Part shown: one piece after another, positions 11,142 through 62,698 of the stretch
Numbering within the stretch: the first letter of the stretch is position 1
Layout: the number at the start of each line of letters is the position of its first letter
Position numbers and translations under genes: made by a program
Origin: Malurus cyaneus samueli
Lineage: Eukaryota > Chordata > Aves > Passeriformes > Maluridae
Assembly (NCBI GenBank): GCA_009741485.1
Contig: CM019220.1
Span: forward strand, 28,315,891-28,379,890
Direction of reading: 5' to 3'
DNA: 64,000 nt
Notes under the pieces: model-generated
Databases searched by the model: none
What the model saw: the letters and a program-made list of their open reading frames with translations, nothing else
What the model was told of the DNA's origin: nothing

Positions 11142-14100
11142 AGTAATTTAATCATTATCAAGGATGAAAATGGCTTTCTATGTTTTGTGTCTTAGGGGCT
11201 GGTTTATTGTATGTAATACTTACTTTGATAATAGTGATCTATTTCACTGATTCAAATAGGTTAAAACTTTGCCAAAACTCTGTTCATATTACTTGAATTT
11301 TACATTGGAGGAATGACAGGGTGACTCATAAATTTCAGCTAATGAAATGCTGATGGATAGGCAGTGAGTGCCCTTCTGGGTCTAAAGGAATGGTTTTGGT
11401 GCATGACTCCTTTGAACAGGTGGCATTTCAACATTAGGACAGTCACCTTGCATAGCACTGAAATCCACTGAACATCCATAAGTTAACTGAAGAAAACCTG
11501 ATTTTCCTAGGCAGCAGTTGTTGACAGTTCACTTCACGTGGGCAGGAAACAATAGCTGGTTGTCCCCTTTTGGTTTTCAACGTTTTTCCTCTCAACTTAC
11601 TCTGGCACAGCTCCTGGCTGGGCTTGCTCTGCCCAGATTTCCAACCATGAAAGCAGGGTGACTGCTCCTAAAGAGCCCTTTGTCAGGGTAGCATTCAGCA
11701 TTCTCAGGGTGGGTAACCATCTGCTGCTGCATGTTCCATTTGCTTGCAGATGGGCTGGAATATAACCTGCTCAAAGTGCTTAATCTTCTGATTTAAAGAA
11801 CCCTGCAGTTGTAGCTAATGGGGTTTCAGTCAATAAATGCTTAATTAAAAATGAGTGCCAAGGCGTTGCTTGGGGTAGATGAATTATTAATGCTCTGGAA
11901 ATGAGCAGTGTGATAGAAGGGAGTTCACTTGGGTGTGACATCACTAAGTCATTCTCATTAATGCACATTTCCTGAAATTATTCTGATATAAAATAATGAG
12001 TCATTTCTGGAAAAATGAGATGTAATCTCAATCCTAAAATAATAGTATTTTCATTTCTGTGACCACCCAGTCTGGATGGGTCAGAAATACAGTATTTCAC
12101 TGTTGGGAGAGCAGACAGACTCTGTTCAGGGTACTTACTGGGTTGAGATCAGACTGTAAAGATCATAAGCCAGGTGAGACACACCTCTGCAATAAATTTG
12201 GTTTCTAGCCCTTGCAGCCTCTGCCACTGTTGGTATCACCTTGTTGTTCTCCTAACTTATCTGAGCACTGTTTAAGAAATGCAGCTGTGGCTTGAGCAGA
12301 TCTTGAGGGAGCACTCTCATGTAGCACTGTCTTGAAAGCACCTTTGGTACTGCACATGTGTGTGGTTAAAACCAAATTTTTTAAGTGCTTCAGTAAATCC
12401 ATGTCTCTGCTCCCTGCTATTTGCAATTGTGGGAGTGGAGCATTTATTTGTTTTAAATTTTAATGTGTTGAAATCCCACTTCAGTTACTCACACAAACAG
12501 CTTGAACTGCTGAAACTGTATCTTTAAATTCATTGAAGTTCTGGGGTTTTTTTAATGCCTGTGTGATTGAATTTTATGCTTGCCACTGCTTTGTTACTCG
12601 GAGCTCCCTACATTTTTTTTTGTAATGAACACTGTTCACAAAGGCCAGGAAAAAAATTAAATATTAACTGTCAAGACTGACATTAAATATTACATTATCT
12701 ATGAGTTGTTTGTAATAGAAGTGTTGCCATTTCTTAATGGAAAGTGCTCCCCAGCTGTTTTAATCAAGAGGTTTTATTACTGATAAACTTTGGACCAAGC
12801 AGTGGTACTTTTCTTGGCAAATTCAGTATTGTCATAATAGATTGTGTTTGTTTAGTGTGTTGGTTACAGAAAGAATGTACACATACAAATCAGTATGTTT
12901 TTATTCATGGTTTCATTTACAGTTTAGTTGGATGTGGAATAACAGCTGTCAAAAAAAAATTATGTCTCAGACATTCTGAAAGCTGAATTCTAATTCTTTT
13001 GCAATGCTAATGCTCCTTTTAAAAATTACCTGAATATAGTAGGATAATGCAGGCTTAAGTAGTTGGTAAGCTTATATATCTTGCACATAATATACTTGGA
13101 AATTTCATAAACGGTATTTGTTATTCCTGTTCCATGTGCTTCTTTGTAATAACTTTGAAACTCCAGAGTGATCAAACAACTAAAGTCAAAATCTTACAAG
13201 GCTGGGTCTTTGTTTTCCTCACAGTGAAATTAATGCAACCCTAGAGCTGAGAGGAAAGGACTGTTCATATATGCAAATATCACATACATATTCACCTGAA
13301 GTGTCTCAGGAGGAATTATCCCCTGAACAATATGAATAGTAATTGGAACAGAATTGGAAACATGAGATATGGGAAGGCCAGAAGAGGTGCAGAAACTCGT
13401 AACAACAATTGCACTGCATCAGACCAAGAGACCATTTATGACACTCCAAAAACCAGACATCCAGGGAACAAGGAGGTAAGAGAAGGACAAGCCTGTGCAC
13501 TGCTCGGGAGTGCTTCTCACACAATTCTTAACCTAGAACATTTCCTCTGCTAGATGGAGCCTGTGGTGCCTTTCTCTTCAGAGTACACCCCCTCTTTGTT
13601 CCCTGAATCCCTGTACTTTCTTATCAGCGTTTGGAAACTCCAGAGTTCCACGCCTCTGCTACACCTTGTTTGGAACTTGACTCCTCCTAGCGTTTGCTGT
13701 TCAAGGAAGTCACGTCCTATGCCTCCCTTTGCTTTGTCTTAATGCCAAGTACAGGAAGGGGATGTAAAAAAAGCTGATGGCTTTCACTTGTGAAGAACAC
13801 AATCTCTTGATGTACTTCAGTGCTAGAAACAGGTTTTTTTTCACAATATATTTTGTGAAGCAAACACTTCATGAATGAAGCATTTGAATGAAGTCTTTGC
13901 ATCAGGTTAGGTACCAGGTGTGTTTTATGTAACTGTGATCACCTTAAGTCCTTTTGCTGTGATATCTGCACACAACCCTTCTCTTTTTCCCCCAAGCTGC
14001 AGGCTTAGAAGTGACCTTGGCTTTGCCTGTCACACTTAGTTCTTCATTTCAATGGATGCTCTGTCTTTTTACAGAGAGCAGCTGTTGCTGGTGTTAGCAA

Positions 14101-14244
14101 TAAGGCCAAGATGTTTTATTCATTTATGATGTTACAGCCCTAATATGTGACCACAATAGGCTCCTTCATAGGACATTATTGAAGTGAATGCCAAAAATAA
14201 TCGGTTCTTTCTATCATAAAATAGCAGCAGCAGCATCTCATCTG

Positions 14245-14300
14245 TGTTTAGTGGAAGAGACCTTGGAGGTTATCTCTTTATTTTACATTTGTGATTGAAA
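14245..14300. mobile_element. Possible ancient L3/CR1-like LINE remnant
   Basis: 'ggaagagaccttggaggtta' followed by 'tttattttacatttgtgatt' resembles the ancient amniote L3/CR1 tail (GGAAGGGACCTTAGAGGTCA ... CATTTTACAGATGAGG). Short and diverged, so it could be coincidence. Confidence 0.3.
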
Positions 14301-17300
14301 ATGAACAGTGTTGTAATACATTTGGACATGAATCTGAGCAAGACTGGCTTAAAACTTGGAGATGTTCTCTGAGTTACCCAAACAGACTTCAAAAATGAGA
14401 TGGACTCCTAAGTTAAAGCAAGATACAATGGAAAATAAAGCATCACAGCTTTCCTTTAGATAAGGAGAGAAACAAAAGCAATCCTGAAGGAAAGAGGGAA
14501 GCAAATTATCATAGAAGGTTCCCAAGGCAAAACAATATTTGTGCCATCATGCATTGGGCAAATGTGTTCTGTGGATGCTGCATGCTTGGAGCTGTGCTGG
14601 AATGAAGCTATCCATCAGCATATAATGTGAGTGTAGCACATCTCTTGTAGGAATTCAGCTTGTATCTTACATTTCTCAGGCCTCTAGAATACATTTTGGT
14701 AGGATTGCTCTTCTAGGAGAATTTTTGTCCTCTTCATGTTGCACCTCAATTCCTGTTTCATTCCTTGTGTTACCTTCTCATGCTCTGCACACAAGGCAGT
14801 CAGAGATGGGATTGAAGATTACGTGGTAGTTTGGTCTCTGCACACTAATACAAATCCTTTGCAAGCTCTCAATCACTGTTTTCTATCAACCTTAGTGATG
14901 TCTGACATGTCAAGTAGTTTAGTTGTTTAATTTGGGAGCACTAGACTACTTCAGAAAAAAAGATTGATTGACTTCCACTTCCACTTCACAAATTCCTTAG
15001 TTACAACTTAATGCTTAAAAACAGATAATAGCCAAGTTTCTAGGCAAGAAACCTTTAATCTCCATGCTTCAGCACTTTCTTTAGCTGTCTTCTCCCTCTG
15101 TTGAGTATAAACACTGCAGAAGGGAGGCTCTTCTGACTGATCTCTAATCCACATCAAATAGCCCAGCAGTCCTTGTGGAAGGCAGCTGCTGCCTGTGGAC
15201 TCCCTGCACATCCTCAGCAATGTGCTTTCCTAATGAGGCTCTCAACACTTCAGGGAGGTGTTTATCAGAGGCAGGCAAGGAGAATCAGAAAAGTTGGTCA
15301 GAAGGAATAGAGCAAAAAATCTAGTTCTTCAAATATCTGACAGACCAAAGCCAAAATTAGAGTGGAATATAAACTGCAAGGGGCTCACTGTTTTGAACTA
15401 TTTTCTTGCATAAGCACCTGGGAGGTGTCAGAGCTGCACATTTTGTCAGTATGATCAGCCCTGCACCATGAGCTCTGCAGTCTTTTTCTTGTCAATAGAA
15501 GCAGTCTGTATTCTGTAAATGGCACTTGTGGATACTGTGTCCCACACAGTGCCTTCCACACAGAAATACCCACTCACAGCTCTGCACAGCAGTTGCTGTA
15601 CATGAATAATTGCCCATTCTTCCTATGTATGGGCAGCCAGGAGAAGCGGAATGAGGAATCTTCCCCAAGAGGGCAAAAAGGGAAATGCTTAAATGTGCTC
15701 TATTCAGGGCATGGAAGTGTCCAATTCCCACCACTGATAACTGTTGTCAGCATTAACTTGTGTATGATAGATGCAAAAATAGTTCTTTCAGCAGCAGCAC
15801 CCAGCTGGGACTCCATGGGAGTGACCCCCTGGCAATGGCTTAGGAGGAAACAGTAAAACTGAAAACAAACCAAATCCACACCAAACACCCCCAGCCTTCA
15901 CTCCCCTGGCCAAACCCTCTGTTAGAATGACTGAAGGTCTGATTCTGTATTGAGCCAAGCTTTATTCCTTGAGAGAAACATTAATTATTTAACTCAGCCA
16001 TGGCATAGTCACCAGTACAATGTTTTATAGATAAGGACAAGCTTTGGTTTAATATTAATGCCAGATAGGACAGTGTTCCCTGGACACAGAGGATCAAAAT
16101 ATAATGACTTCAAGGTGAGGGTGAGTTGGGGTTCTTTGGGGAGAAAGGGGCATTTCTGCATAGGGAAGAGGGAGGATGTTTGATCTGTGGTGCATTTTGT
16201 AAGATGGTAACGTGTCTTCTGAAGGCAGGAGGCTGGGGCTGATGGCTGGGCTGAAACACTTGAAATGCTTCTTGAAAGTCAAGGGGAAAGAAATTAGTGT
16301 TATTATCATCTTTTATTGTCTTTGAGTAAAAGAATGTTCAGAGTATTGGGTATAAAGGTACTTGGCTGTACTCTATTCTTCCAGTGTGTTTCAATCCTAA
16401 TTGCTCTGCATCCTGTTATTTTTTTGTAATCTAAGTCTTCAACACCTTTAAAGTCTGAGCTTGTTACTAAGAACAGAGCAGTCTGAAGAATTATTTCTTT
16501 CCCAGGGAAATTGAAAGTTTTTGTTCCAAGTCCTTCAGCAGGAACGTGGAAGTGTTACTGTAGTACAGGAGCACGAGAGAACAGGCAGATGTGACATTAT
16601 GTGCCTGAAATGGTCAATTAAAAAGCCCACATGACTGCTCTGTGAATCTGACCCTTGTTAGACTCCTTTGAAAATACATGATGAAGAAATCACAGAAAAA
16701 AAATAGAAAGTTTGGGGGAAAGATTCCAAAGTTGTGTATAAGATGCTTTTACTTGTACGAAATAGGAGATGATTTGCACTAAAGACAAAGATAACAATAT
16801 CTCAGGGATGCAACAGGAAGCCGTGGTCTCTGGTATTTCTGTATAACCAGAAGCAGTCAAGAATGTAAGGAACCTAGGAAATGCCTCTTGTCATCTGGAA
16901 GTTTTCCATAAATGGAAATAAACTAGAAATTGAGCCGTTTTCTGTGCCTATAGATCCTGTGTGCAGGGAAGTGCTCTGTTGCTCTTTGTCCCAGCAGAAC
17001 GCTGTTCCACAAGAATTTCTGCCAGACATAGTCACTTCCCCTTTCTAAATAAAGCCTGTGTGTACACTTGCCATGGGTGATGGTCTCAGCAGAAAGGACA
17101 GTACTTAAAATAGTAGGAAAACAGTGGCAGGCAAAAGAAGGAAAAGGTTCTTAGGAAGGATATTAAGATATAACTAAGATGATGGAAGAGGAATGATCTC
17201 TTCCTCACCTTCAGGGAACTGCATAAAAAGCAGCATGTTCTAGAGGTGAAGGTAAAAACTCTACCTCTAAAAAAGGTAGAGTTAAAAATCATGGCATCCT

Positions 17301-19924
17301 GCCATCAACATACCCCCTCTGGAAAGGAAGAAAGAAGTGGAGAAGAGAGCGATGAAGAGATAGGAGGGATGAATCTTTGTTTAATCAAGTGTAACATTAG
17401 CACTCCTGTATTAATTGTGGCTGTGGTGTATTTACACGCTTTGCTGGATACAGGCAGAAGGGTGGATTAGGAAGAAGTGCAGGTCCAGGTGCAGTTCTGT
17501 GTGGTGGAATTGGCCTCTGAAGGAGCCCCCAGTGCAGGGTAAGTCCCACGGGAGCTGGAGCTTTCCATCCTGGGGGCTGTGACAGGTCAGATGTTTCAGT
17601 GGGACGGGAGAAGCACAAGTACAGAACTTCCATACACAAGGTCACAGCCTGCTGATGTCAATGTTTCATCTCTTTTCCCACTCTAGGAGCAGGAGGCCAA
17701 TTATAACACACTCTCTAGATACGCAAATTCTCCATATCCCCCTCTAAAAAGCCCTCCTGACATCTTTCCCACCAGAAGACCCAAGAGCCCCATCTCTCCA
17801 TGGCTCTCTCCTGGAGCTCCATCACTGTGGTTATCTGAGGGTGCTCTGCTCCTTCTGGGGTTAGGGTGGTGACTTCCTAGGCTTTTCCCTCTGGGCTGGT
17901 GTGTTCCCACACCCTCTTCCTTAACAGAGCAGGGTGGTATTTATCTTTTTGTCTGTTACGTTTTCTATATGCACGCATATTATGAAAATATTTTCAGAGA
18001 GATTGTGCAGAGAATATTATGGAGCTTGTTGTTTGGGGTTTTTTTCCTGTGTCCATCTTCTCCTTAATTTTTCTCACCGTTATTTCCTGACAAAGCTTTT
18101 CTCTAGGGTAAAAGTACTCTTAAAATATATATATTTTAAAAAATATTTAAGTCTTCGGGGGTGTTACTGAGCAGCATCTGGAAATATTTGTTTGCTAATC
18201 TTCTGAAGTGCTTTGTGAAGCAAAAACTGAGTCACATGTGATTTATAATGACCAACTTTGTCAGACTGAAGAAATACGAATCCTTTGGTAAATCAAGCAG
18301 TGCTGTCCCTGAATTTGATGCTATGAAATCCTAATGTGAAAAAAAAAGGCCTGGTGAGTAATGAGCGCTCTATAAAACACAAAAAGGGGATTGCAGAAAG
18401 ACTTTGACTAACACTGGAGTAATACAGCTATCAGTATCGAACAAATCAGGAACAGGCCTGGTACAGCTCACTTCCTTTTCAACTGGGAGATTTCAGACTG
18501 AGATTTCAGCTGGGAGCTGGTTTAATAAATGTAGCCATACCCTTGTTGTTCCAGTGAAAACATTGCCCTATAGCCCCAGGCTAAGGACAGCTTTTGCTAA
18601 CAACTGAATGAGATGTGGCTGATATAAATTGCTCATAGGAGCAATAAAGCAACTCAAGCCTAAATATCTCTTGTGGTTTCCTCATGTTTCACCCTGTAAT
18701 GCTTCCATACTTTTTAGATTTAATTTCATTTTTTGCAAGAAAATGGATATCAAAGACAATGTTAAACAAAATAGAAATAAAAGGCATCAACTGACCAAAC
18801 CAAACTAACACGTGAAGTGCATTTTTTGGTCAGGTTAGGTTTTGTTTTCTACTGCCCTGTTAGAAACTGATTTACTTCTTGAAAGGTCTGTTCAGAGCAG
18901 CTAAGCCTCTTGAAGAGTCCAAGTGTCTGGATGCTACAAGAGCAAAATATTTACTAAAACTCTCACATTGGTGAAGGCTTTTCTGGGAGACTGATAGTCT
19001 CGATGAAAAAATGGTGGTGATCCTTTCTTTGCTCCAGATATTCCTGTTGCTGGTACTATAAAGCCCTGAATCCACTCAGAGGCTGAAGTTTATTGCTGAC
19101 ATACAGGACCCCTTGCTGACCCTTTTAAGCAGGGCCACAGTGCTCTACACATTTGTAGTTTCTACTGAATTTGCTAGAAACTTTGTGGCACTTTGTGCAT
19201 TTCTTGCTGCTGCCTTTGATGTTGTGAGGTGGAGACTTAATTGCCAAGGGAAAGCATTCTGAAATACTCTATCTAATAGTTACAGGCTGGACACTCAGGA
19301 ATAGAGAAAAAAAAATAATACCTGTCTACCGAAAGTCCTTTGCATCTTGCCAAGTTTTATTCACCTGCATTAATAACTTATTATCTGAGTGAAAACTAAC
19401 AAGACCAATAACTTGTAACAGAAATATTAGTTTTATCTGCTGGATAATGGAAATCAATTTTTTAGACTATAAAATAATTGCATTCTGTTTTGAAAACAGA
19501 CAAAAATTTTGGTGTCCTAGAAGGAATCCAAGTCCTGCCTTAGTTGTTGATTTTTACCACTGGGTGTCTTAGCCTGAGAACCGAAAGCTACAGGTAGCAA
19601 GGGCAAATATAGAAACATATCATTAACTTGTTTCCATTCTGTAATATGATCTCATTGGCTGTTCCTTATCTATTTGTTAGTCATGCTGAGACCTAACCAA
19701 CCAGGAAAGAAAAATCACATCCTCACTGGAAGGCTGTTTGCTGCTGTACATTGACAGCAAAGTCTGGTTTTGGCTTTCACCCCCCTGTGATTCTGTCAGG
19801 CAGGGACGCTGAATGCAAGCAATGGAATCAATCGCTCAGCCTCTCCTGCAACAGAAAATATCCTTCCTCATTTGCAGTAAGCCTGGCTTTGGGGAGCAGC
19901 GTATCCCAAGCCCGTACACTTCAT

Positions 19925-20180
19925 TTGCTGTTCCCACGTGGAGGCCGGGGGTGTGATGCCATCCAGAGCACTGTCTAGACTCCGATTGTGTTCTGAAGCG
20001 GGGCCAGACAGCAGCGACGCCGCCGCTTCCGCTGGCAAAGGGTGACTCAAATCCCCGGGAGAGGAGCAGGGTGCCCGGTGCTGAGTCAGCGAAACGAGAG
20101 GCTGCCTCACCTTACCCAGCCCAGCCGGGGGGAGCAGCCCGAGGCACCAGACAGCTGCCAAAGAGCAATCGTCTCCAAGG
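19925..20180. promoter_or_regulatory. GC-rich island with Maf recognition element and AP-1 site, 2.1 kb upstream of ITGAV start
   Basis: A locally GC- and CpG-rich patch in otherwise AT-rich DNA. It contains TGACTCA at 20043-20049 and TGCTGAGTCAGCG at 20079-20091. The latter matches the palindromic T-MARE consensus (TGCTGAGTCAGCA) at 12 of 13 positions. Such sites bind small-Maf heterodimers with NRF2, BACH or NF-E2, or large Mafs. Control of ITGAV is inferred only from distance. A − strand reading frame of 152 codons across this patch has no recognisable product and is not called. Confidence 0.5.
20079..20091. promoter_or_regulatory. T-MARE / ARE-like motif
   Basis: TGCTGAGTCAGCG, one base from the perfect 13-bp palindrome. 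A second AP-1 heptamer lies 30 bp to the left. Confidence 0.5.
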
Positions 20181-21578
20181 GAAGAAGGGGTTTGAGAGAA
20201 GACTTTACGTGGGATGAGTAACCCCTGACGCTGTGTAAAGTCTGAGTTGCTCCTCAGGCTTTGCAATGTGCTGTCAACAAGCAGAAGTGCTGCACGGCCA
20301 GTCCCTAAGGCACCAAAACTCATCACTTGATAAAAAATCCTAATATCTTACAAATAACTTATCCTTCACTGCTTGTGAGGTTGTAGAATCAAGCAGAGAA
20401 AACAAATCCTCCTTTTCCCTAAGTTACAGACTTACTGATCAAAGTACTCATAAACCACTCTTTCAGTTTATTGCCCTATTCACTAGAGTTTGGGAACTTA
20501 TTAACTCATCTGCAGTTTTGCTTTGATCAGGTCTGTAGTACAAAAGCTCTGAGATAAATCAGTAAATAACAATAAAACGTGGAGTTTGTGTTTGTTTGGT
20601 TGGGTTGTTTTCTTTTGACCTATTGAGGAGGCAGCAAAGTTAGGAAAATTAGCAACAAGTATCAAGTCTATGTGGAGGAACTCCCTTTCTTAATAGAATT
20701 TCTGAGATGGCTTCCTGAAGAAATTATCATTAATTAATAGCAAGAAAAAGTGAATGGAACACAGGAGTAGCTGCTGGTTCTTTGGGATTTCCTCTGCTAA
20801 TTGTGGAAATATTTTTCTTTCAGGATTCGCATTACACTGAATCTGTCCCTTGGTCAATATGTATGGGGTATTTTTAACTTTTATTTAAGGCTTGAAACAT
20901 CATTTTTTGTTCTTCTGCTTTTTATCTTGCTCACATGAGGAAAGCAAGGCTAAAAGTTTCGACTTTTGGTGGCAATAAACTCCAATCCTGTTATTTTGTA
21001 CAAATGAATGTTCTGAATTAATATGAATTATTTCCTCTTTGTAGGTGTTCAGCATGAATTCTTTTAGCTGATGTACCGAGCACACGTTGAGCTCTGATGT
21101 TGGCTGATGAGGGCAAGGCTGCCGTGGGTTTGACAGCAGCGGGCTCAGCCAGGGTGAGAGTGCTAAAATGTTATCAGTGAGAGCTGATACAAGAGCCACA
21201 AACTGCAAATGAAGACACGGAATGGATGCTTCTTCCCTGGGTGGGTAGTGCAGGGGTGAAACAGTAACAGAGATCTCTGTCGGAGAGGATTTGCAGATTG
21301 AGCTCTTCTCAGTTTTGCACCTGCTGCTGGGTATTCCTGCGGCTGGGGAGATGCTGAGACCCTGGGATTTAAAATTATTTCATCTAATAGCCCATGTGTT
21401 TGAAAATCAGGGTTTTTTTTTTTTTTTTTTACCTCCATGGCTGAGTCCATACTGTCACTCCCTTCATTCTTTGCTGAACAGCTTTCCTGAAAGACTTGTT
21501 CAGAAAGGCTTCACCAAAAAAAGCCTTGTTAAGACCAGACACGGATGTGTCCCCTCTTCATATTTCTAGCACTTCTTC

Positions 21579-21790
21579 ATAGAATTGTACAATGATTTGA
21601 GTTGGAAAGGACCTTAAAGACCACTTATTTCACCCTCTGCCATGGGCAGGGAAGCTTTCCACTGGCCCAGGTTGCTCCAAGCCCCGTCCAGCCTGGACAC
21701 ATCCAGGGATGGGGCAGCCACAGCTTCTCTGGGCACCGAGCCAGGGTTTCACCACCGTCACGGGCGAGAATTTCCTTGTCCGCCAGCCTT
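21579..21790 (-). mobile_element. CR1 LINE 3'-end fragment at the ITGAV promoter edge
   Basis: Starts 'catagaattgtacaatgatt' and 'gagttggaaaggaccttaaa', then 'ctgccatgggcagggaagct', 'ccaggttgctccaagccccg', 'gggatggggcagccacagct', 'tctctgggcaccgagccagg', 'tttcaccaccgtcacgggcg'. This is the standard reverse-complement CR1 tail. It ends where the CpG island begins, about 430 bp before the ITGAV ATG. Several C-to-T-type changes show it is not new, but it is better preserved than the 2.3-kb copy. Confidence 0.93.
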
Positions 21791-21842
21791 CGGCCGGGGC
21801 AGAGATCAGAGTGGCGTGCCTGGGGCAGGGCAGCTCCGGGGC

Positions 21843-21962
21843 CCCGTGCCGTGCCGTGCCGTGCGGGCGGTTCCGTGTCGAGCCGTGCCGTGCCGTGCCG
21901 TGCCGTGCGCGAGCCATGCCGTGCCGTGGCATACCCCACCGTGCCGTGCCGTGCCGTGCCGG
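21843..21962. repeat. Imperfect (CCGTG)n pentanucleotide repeat
   Basis: Four blocks of CCGTG units: about 21844-21864, 21883-21908, 21913-21930 and 21938-21962, separated by short GC-rich spacers. CpG in every unit. It lies 255-375 bp before the ITGAV ATG and creates long spurious open frames on both strands. Confidence 0.95.
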
Positions 21963-22134
21963 CGCTCCCTGCCCGCTCCCGGCGGAAGAGAGCGGCGGCC
22001 CGGGCTCGGAGCGGAGCAGGGCCCGCCCCCGGTACCACATGATGCCTCCTCTTCTTCCTGCCGCCCCCGTCCCAGCCCGAAAGGGGAAGTGGCTGCGCTC
22101 CCCGCCCGCCGCGGGAAAGGCGCGGGGCGGCGCG

Positions 22135-22180
22135 TCCCATCCCATCCCATTCCATCCCATCCCGTCCGGTCCGGTCCGGG
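22135..22180. repeat. (TCCCA)n then (TCCGG)n pentanucleotide repeat in the likely ITGAV 5' leader
   Basis: About six TCCCA-type units (one with TTCCA) run directly into three TCCGG units, ending 37 bp before the ATG. Because of its closeness to the start codon it is probably transcribed into the 5' UTR, depending on the transcription start. Confidence 0.92.
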
Positions 22181-22216
22181 CAGAGCCGCGCCCGCGGAGC
22201 AGCGCGGGGCCGGGCC

Positions 22217-61413
<39,197 letters not shown>

Positions 61414-62664
61414 GCAGAGTTTTATCTGTCAGACACTCTGAAATGCACACTTGCCTACATCTTGGATACAAACATTGGCTTCCCCCTCAGTGCACAAACA
61501 CTCCTGAGTGCAGAGCTGCTGGTCTGTGCAAAGCAAGGGCAACACTGAAATCCTTCTCTCTGCGTTAACGCCGTTGATACCCGTGCCCAACGTGACAAAC
61601 TGGAGCCAGATTGTGGGATTTTGCTGACTGGGATCCAGGGAACATCATCTTCGCCAGTTCAGGTACTGACTCTCCACGATTCACCACGCAGATCCTGCAT
61701 TTGCTCTTGGAGCCAGCAGTTTCCAGAGGTGCTTGTTGGATTACACCTTTCCTTTCGGTTGGTTTTTGTTTGGAGTACACTACATTTCACCGCCTAGCTC
61801 TTGAAAGTCAGTTGCACAAAAAAAAAAATGAATGTAGCTTGTTTTACAATACTGAAGAATGTTCTTTGACCCATTATCTCTGATGATGATTTTTTTCTCC
61901 TTCTCAAGAAATAGGAATTGTTCAGTGGGGTCATTCCCATCTGACTCCGCTCTGCACGCCCATTCCCCTGCCTGCTCTCTCACCTGTCTTGTGGTTTCCC
62001 TCTAGGCATTACCAATTCTGTTCTGGGTCTCACCCCACAGGGATTGAGCCTTCAAACGCAGAGTGGTAGGAATCTGGGGCTGATGTACTTTCTGTGGGAC
62101 TTAGGGAGAAGGTTCAGGCGAGATCCTGAGACTCTGTATTGCCACAGAGTGGGACCCAGGTGTTCCACAGAATTCTTGGCAGCATTCGTGTACCAGGGAC
62201 AACATGAACTGTGGCTGCCAACAGACATTTCTGAGGAAACCCTTGATGTCCACAAGTCAAACCTCCACAGGGTTTGAAATGAAGGCTATACTTTATTTGG
62301 ATTTTATTTCCATTTCTGGCAAAACGCTGGAGGGAGCACTCTGTGGCAGTTTCCCTGGGGCTCTGTAGCTGTCAATGCTCATATTTTCTGGTTGCCCATG
62401 CCCAGGTGCAGGATGCAGTGACACAGGGACTGTTTAAACTGGGCTGTCTGGCAGCCACATCCATGGATCTGCATTGCTTCAGCCACACTCACACCTCCCT
62501 CACCTCCTGCCCTCCGAGAACAGTGAGGCAAATGAAGCAGAGAGGAGCTGGCACTGCAAAAGGGTTTGAAAAGTAAAGGCTGATTTGTTTGGCTTCCCTC
62601 ATTCATTGTTTCATTGGCTTGTTTAGTTTGATTCATTCATTGCTTCAGTCACTGCATGTTTCTT

Positions 62665-62698
62665 TGCACGAGGCATTTCATTGCACAAGGCATTTCAT
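62665..62698. repeat. 17-bp tandem duplication in ITGAV 3' UTR
   Basis: 'tgcacgaggcatttcat' at 62665-62681 and 'tgcacaaggcatttcat' at 62682-62698, one substitution. Confidence 0.93.

Larger units (their letters stand above)
10081..21578. other. Intergenic region between ZC3H15 and ITGAV
   Basis: About 11.5 kb with no coding exon I could recognise. Open frames here are short, unconserved in appearance, and lack a family match. It holds a possible ancient LINE remnant near 14,245, a GC-rich patch at about 19,925-20,180 with a Maf/AP-1-type motif pair, scattered AP-1-like heptamers (11322, 11997), and T-runs (21413-21430). Enhancers are likely somewhere here, but only the 20-kb patch stands out by eye. 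Confidence 0.7.

Noticed and set aside
13206..13760. Possible LTR or retroviral remnant in the intergenic region
   Set aside because: The base composition and phrases looked transposon-like, but I could find no terminal TG...CA pair, no target-site duplication, no primer-binding site and no retroviral protein motif. A repeat-library search would be decisive.
19868..20326. 152-codon open frame on the − strand in the GC patch upstream of ITGAV
   Set aside because: Low-complexity Leu/Ser/Ala/Pro composition, no recognisable domain, no convincing promoter or splice context. The patch is better explained as a regulatory GC-rich element. Conservation of codon phase would be needed to revive it.
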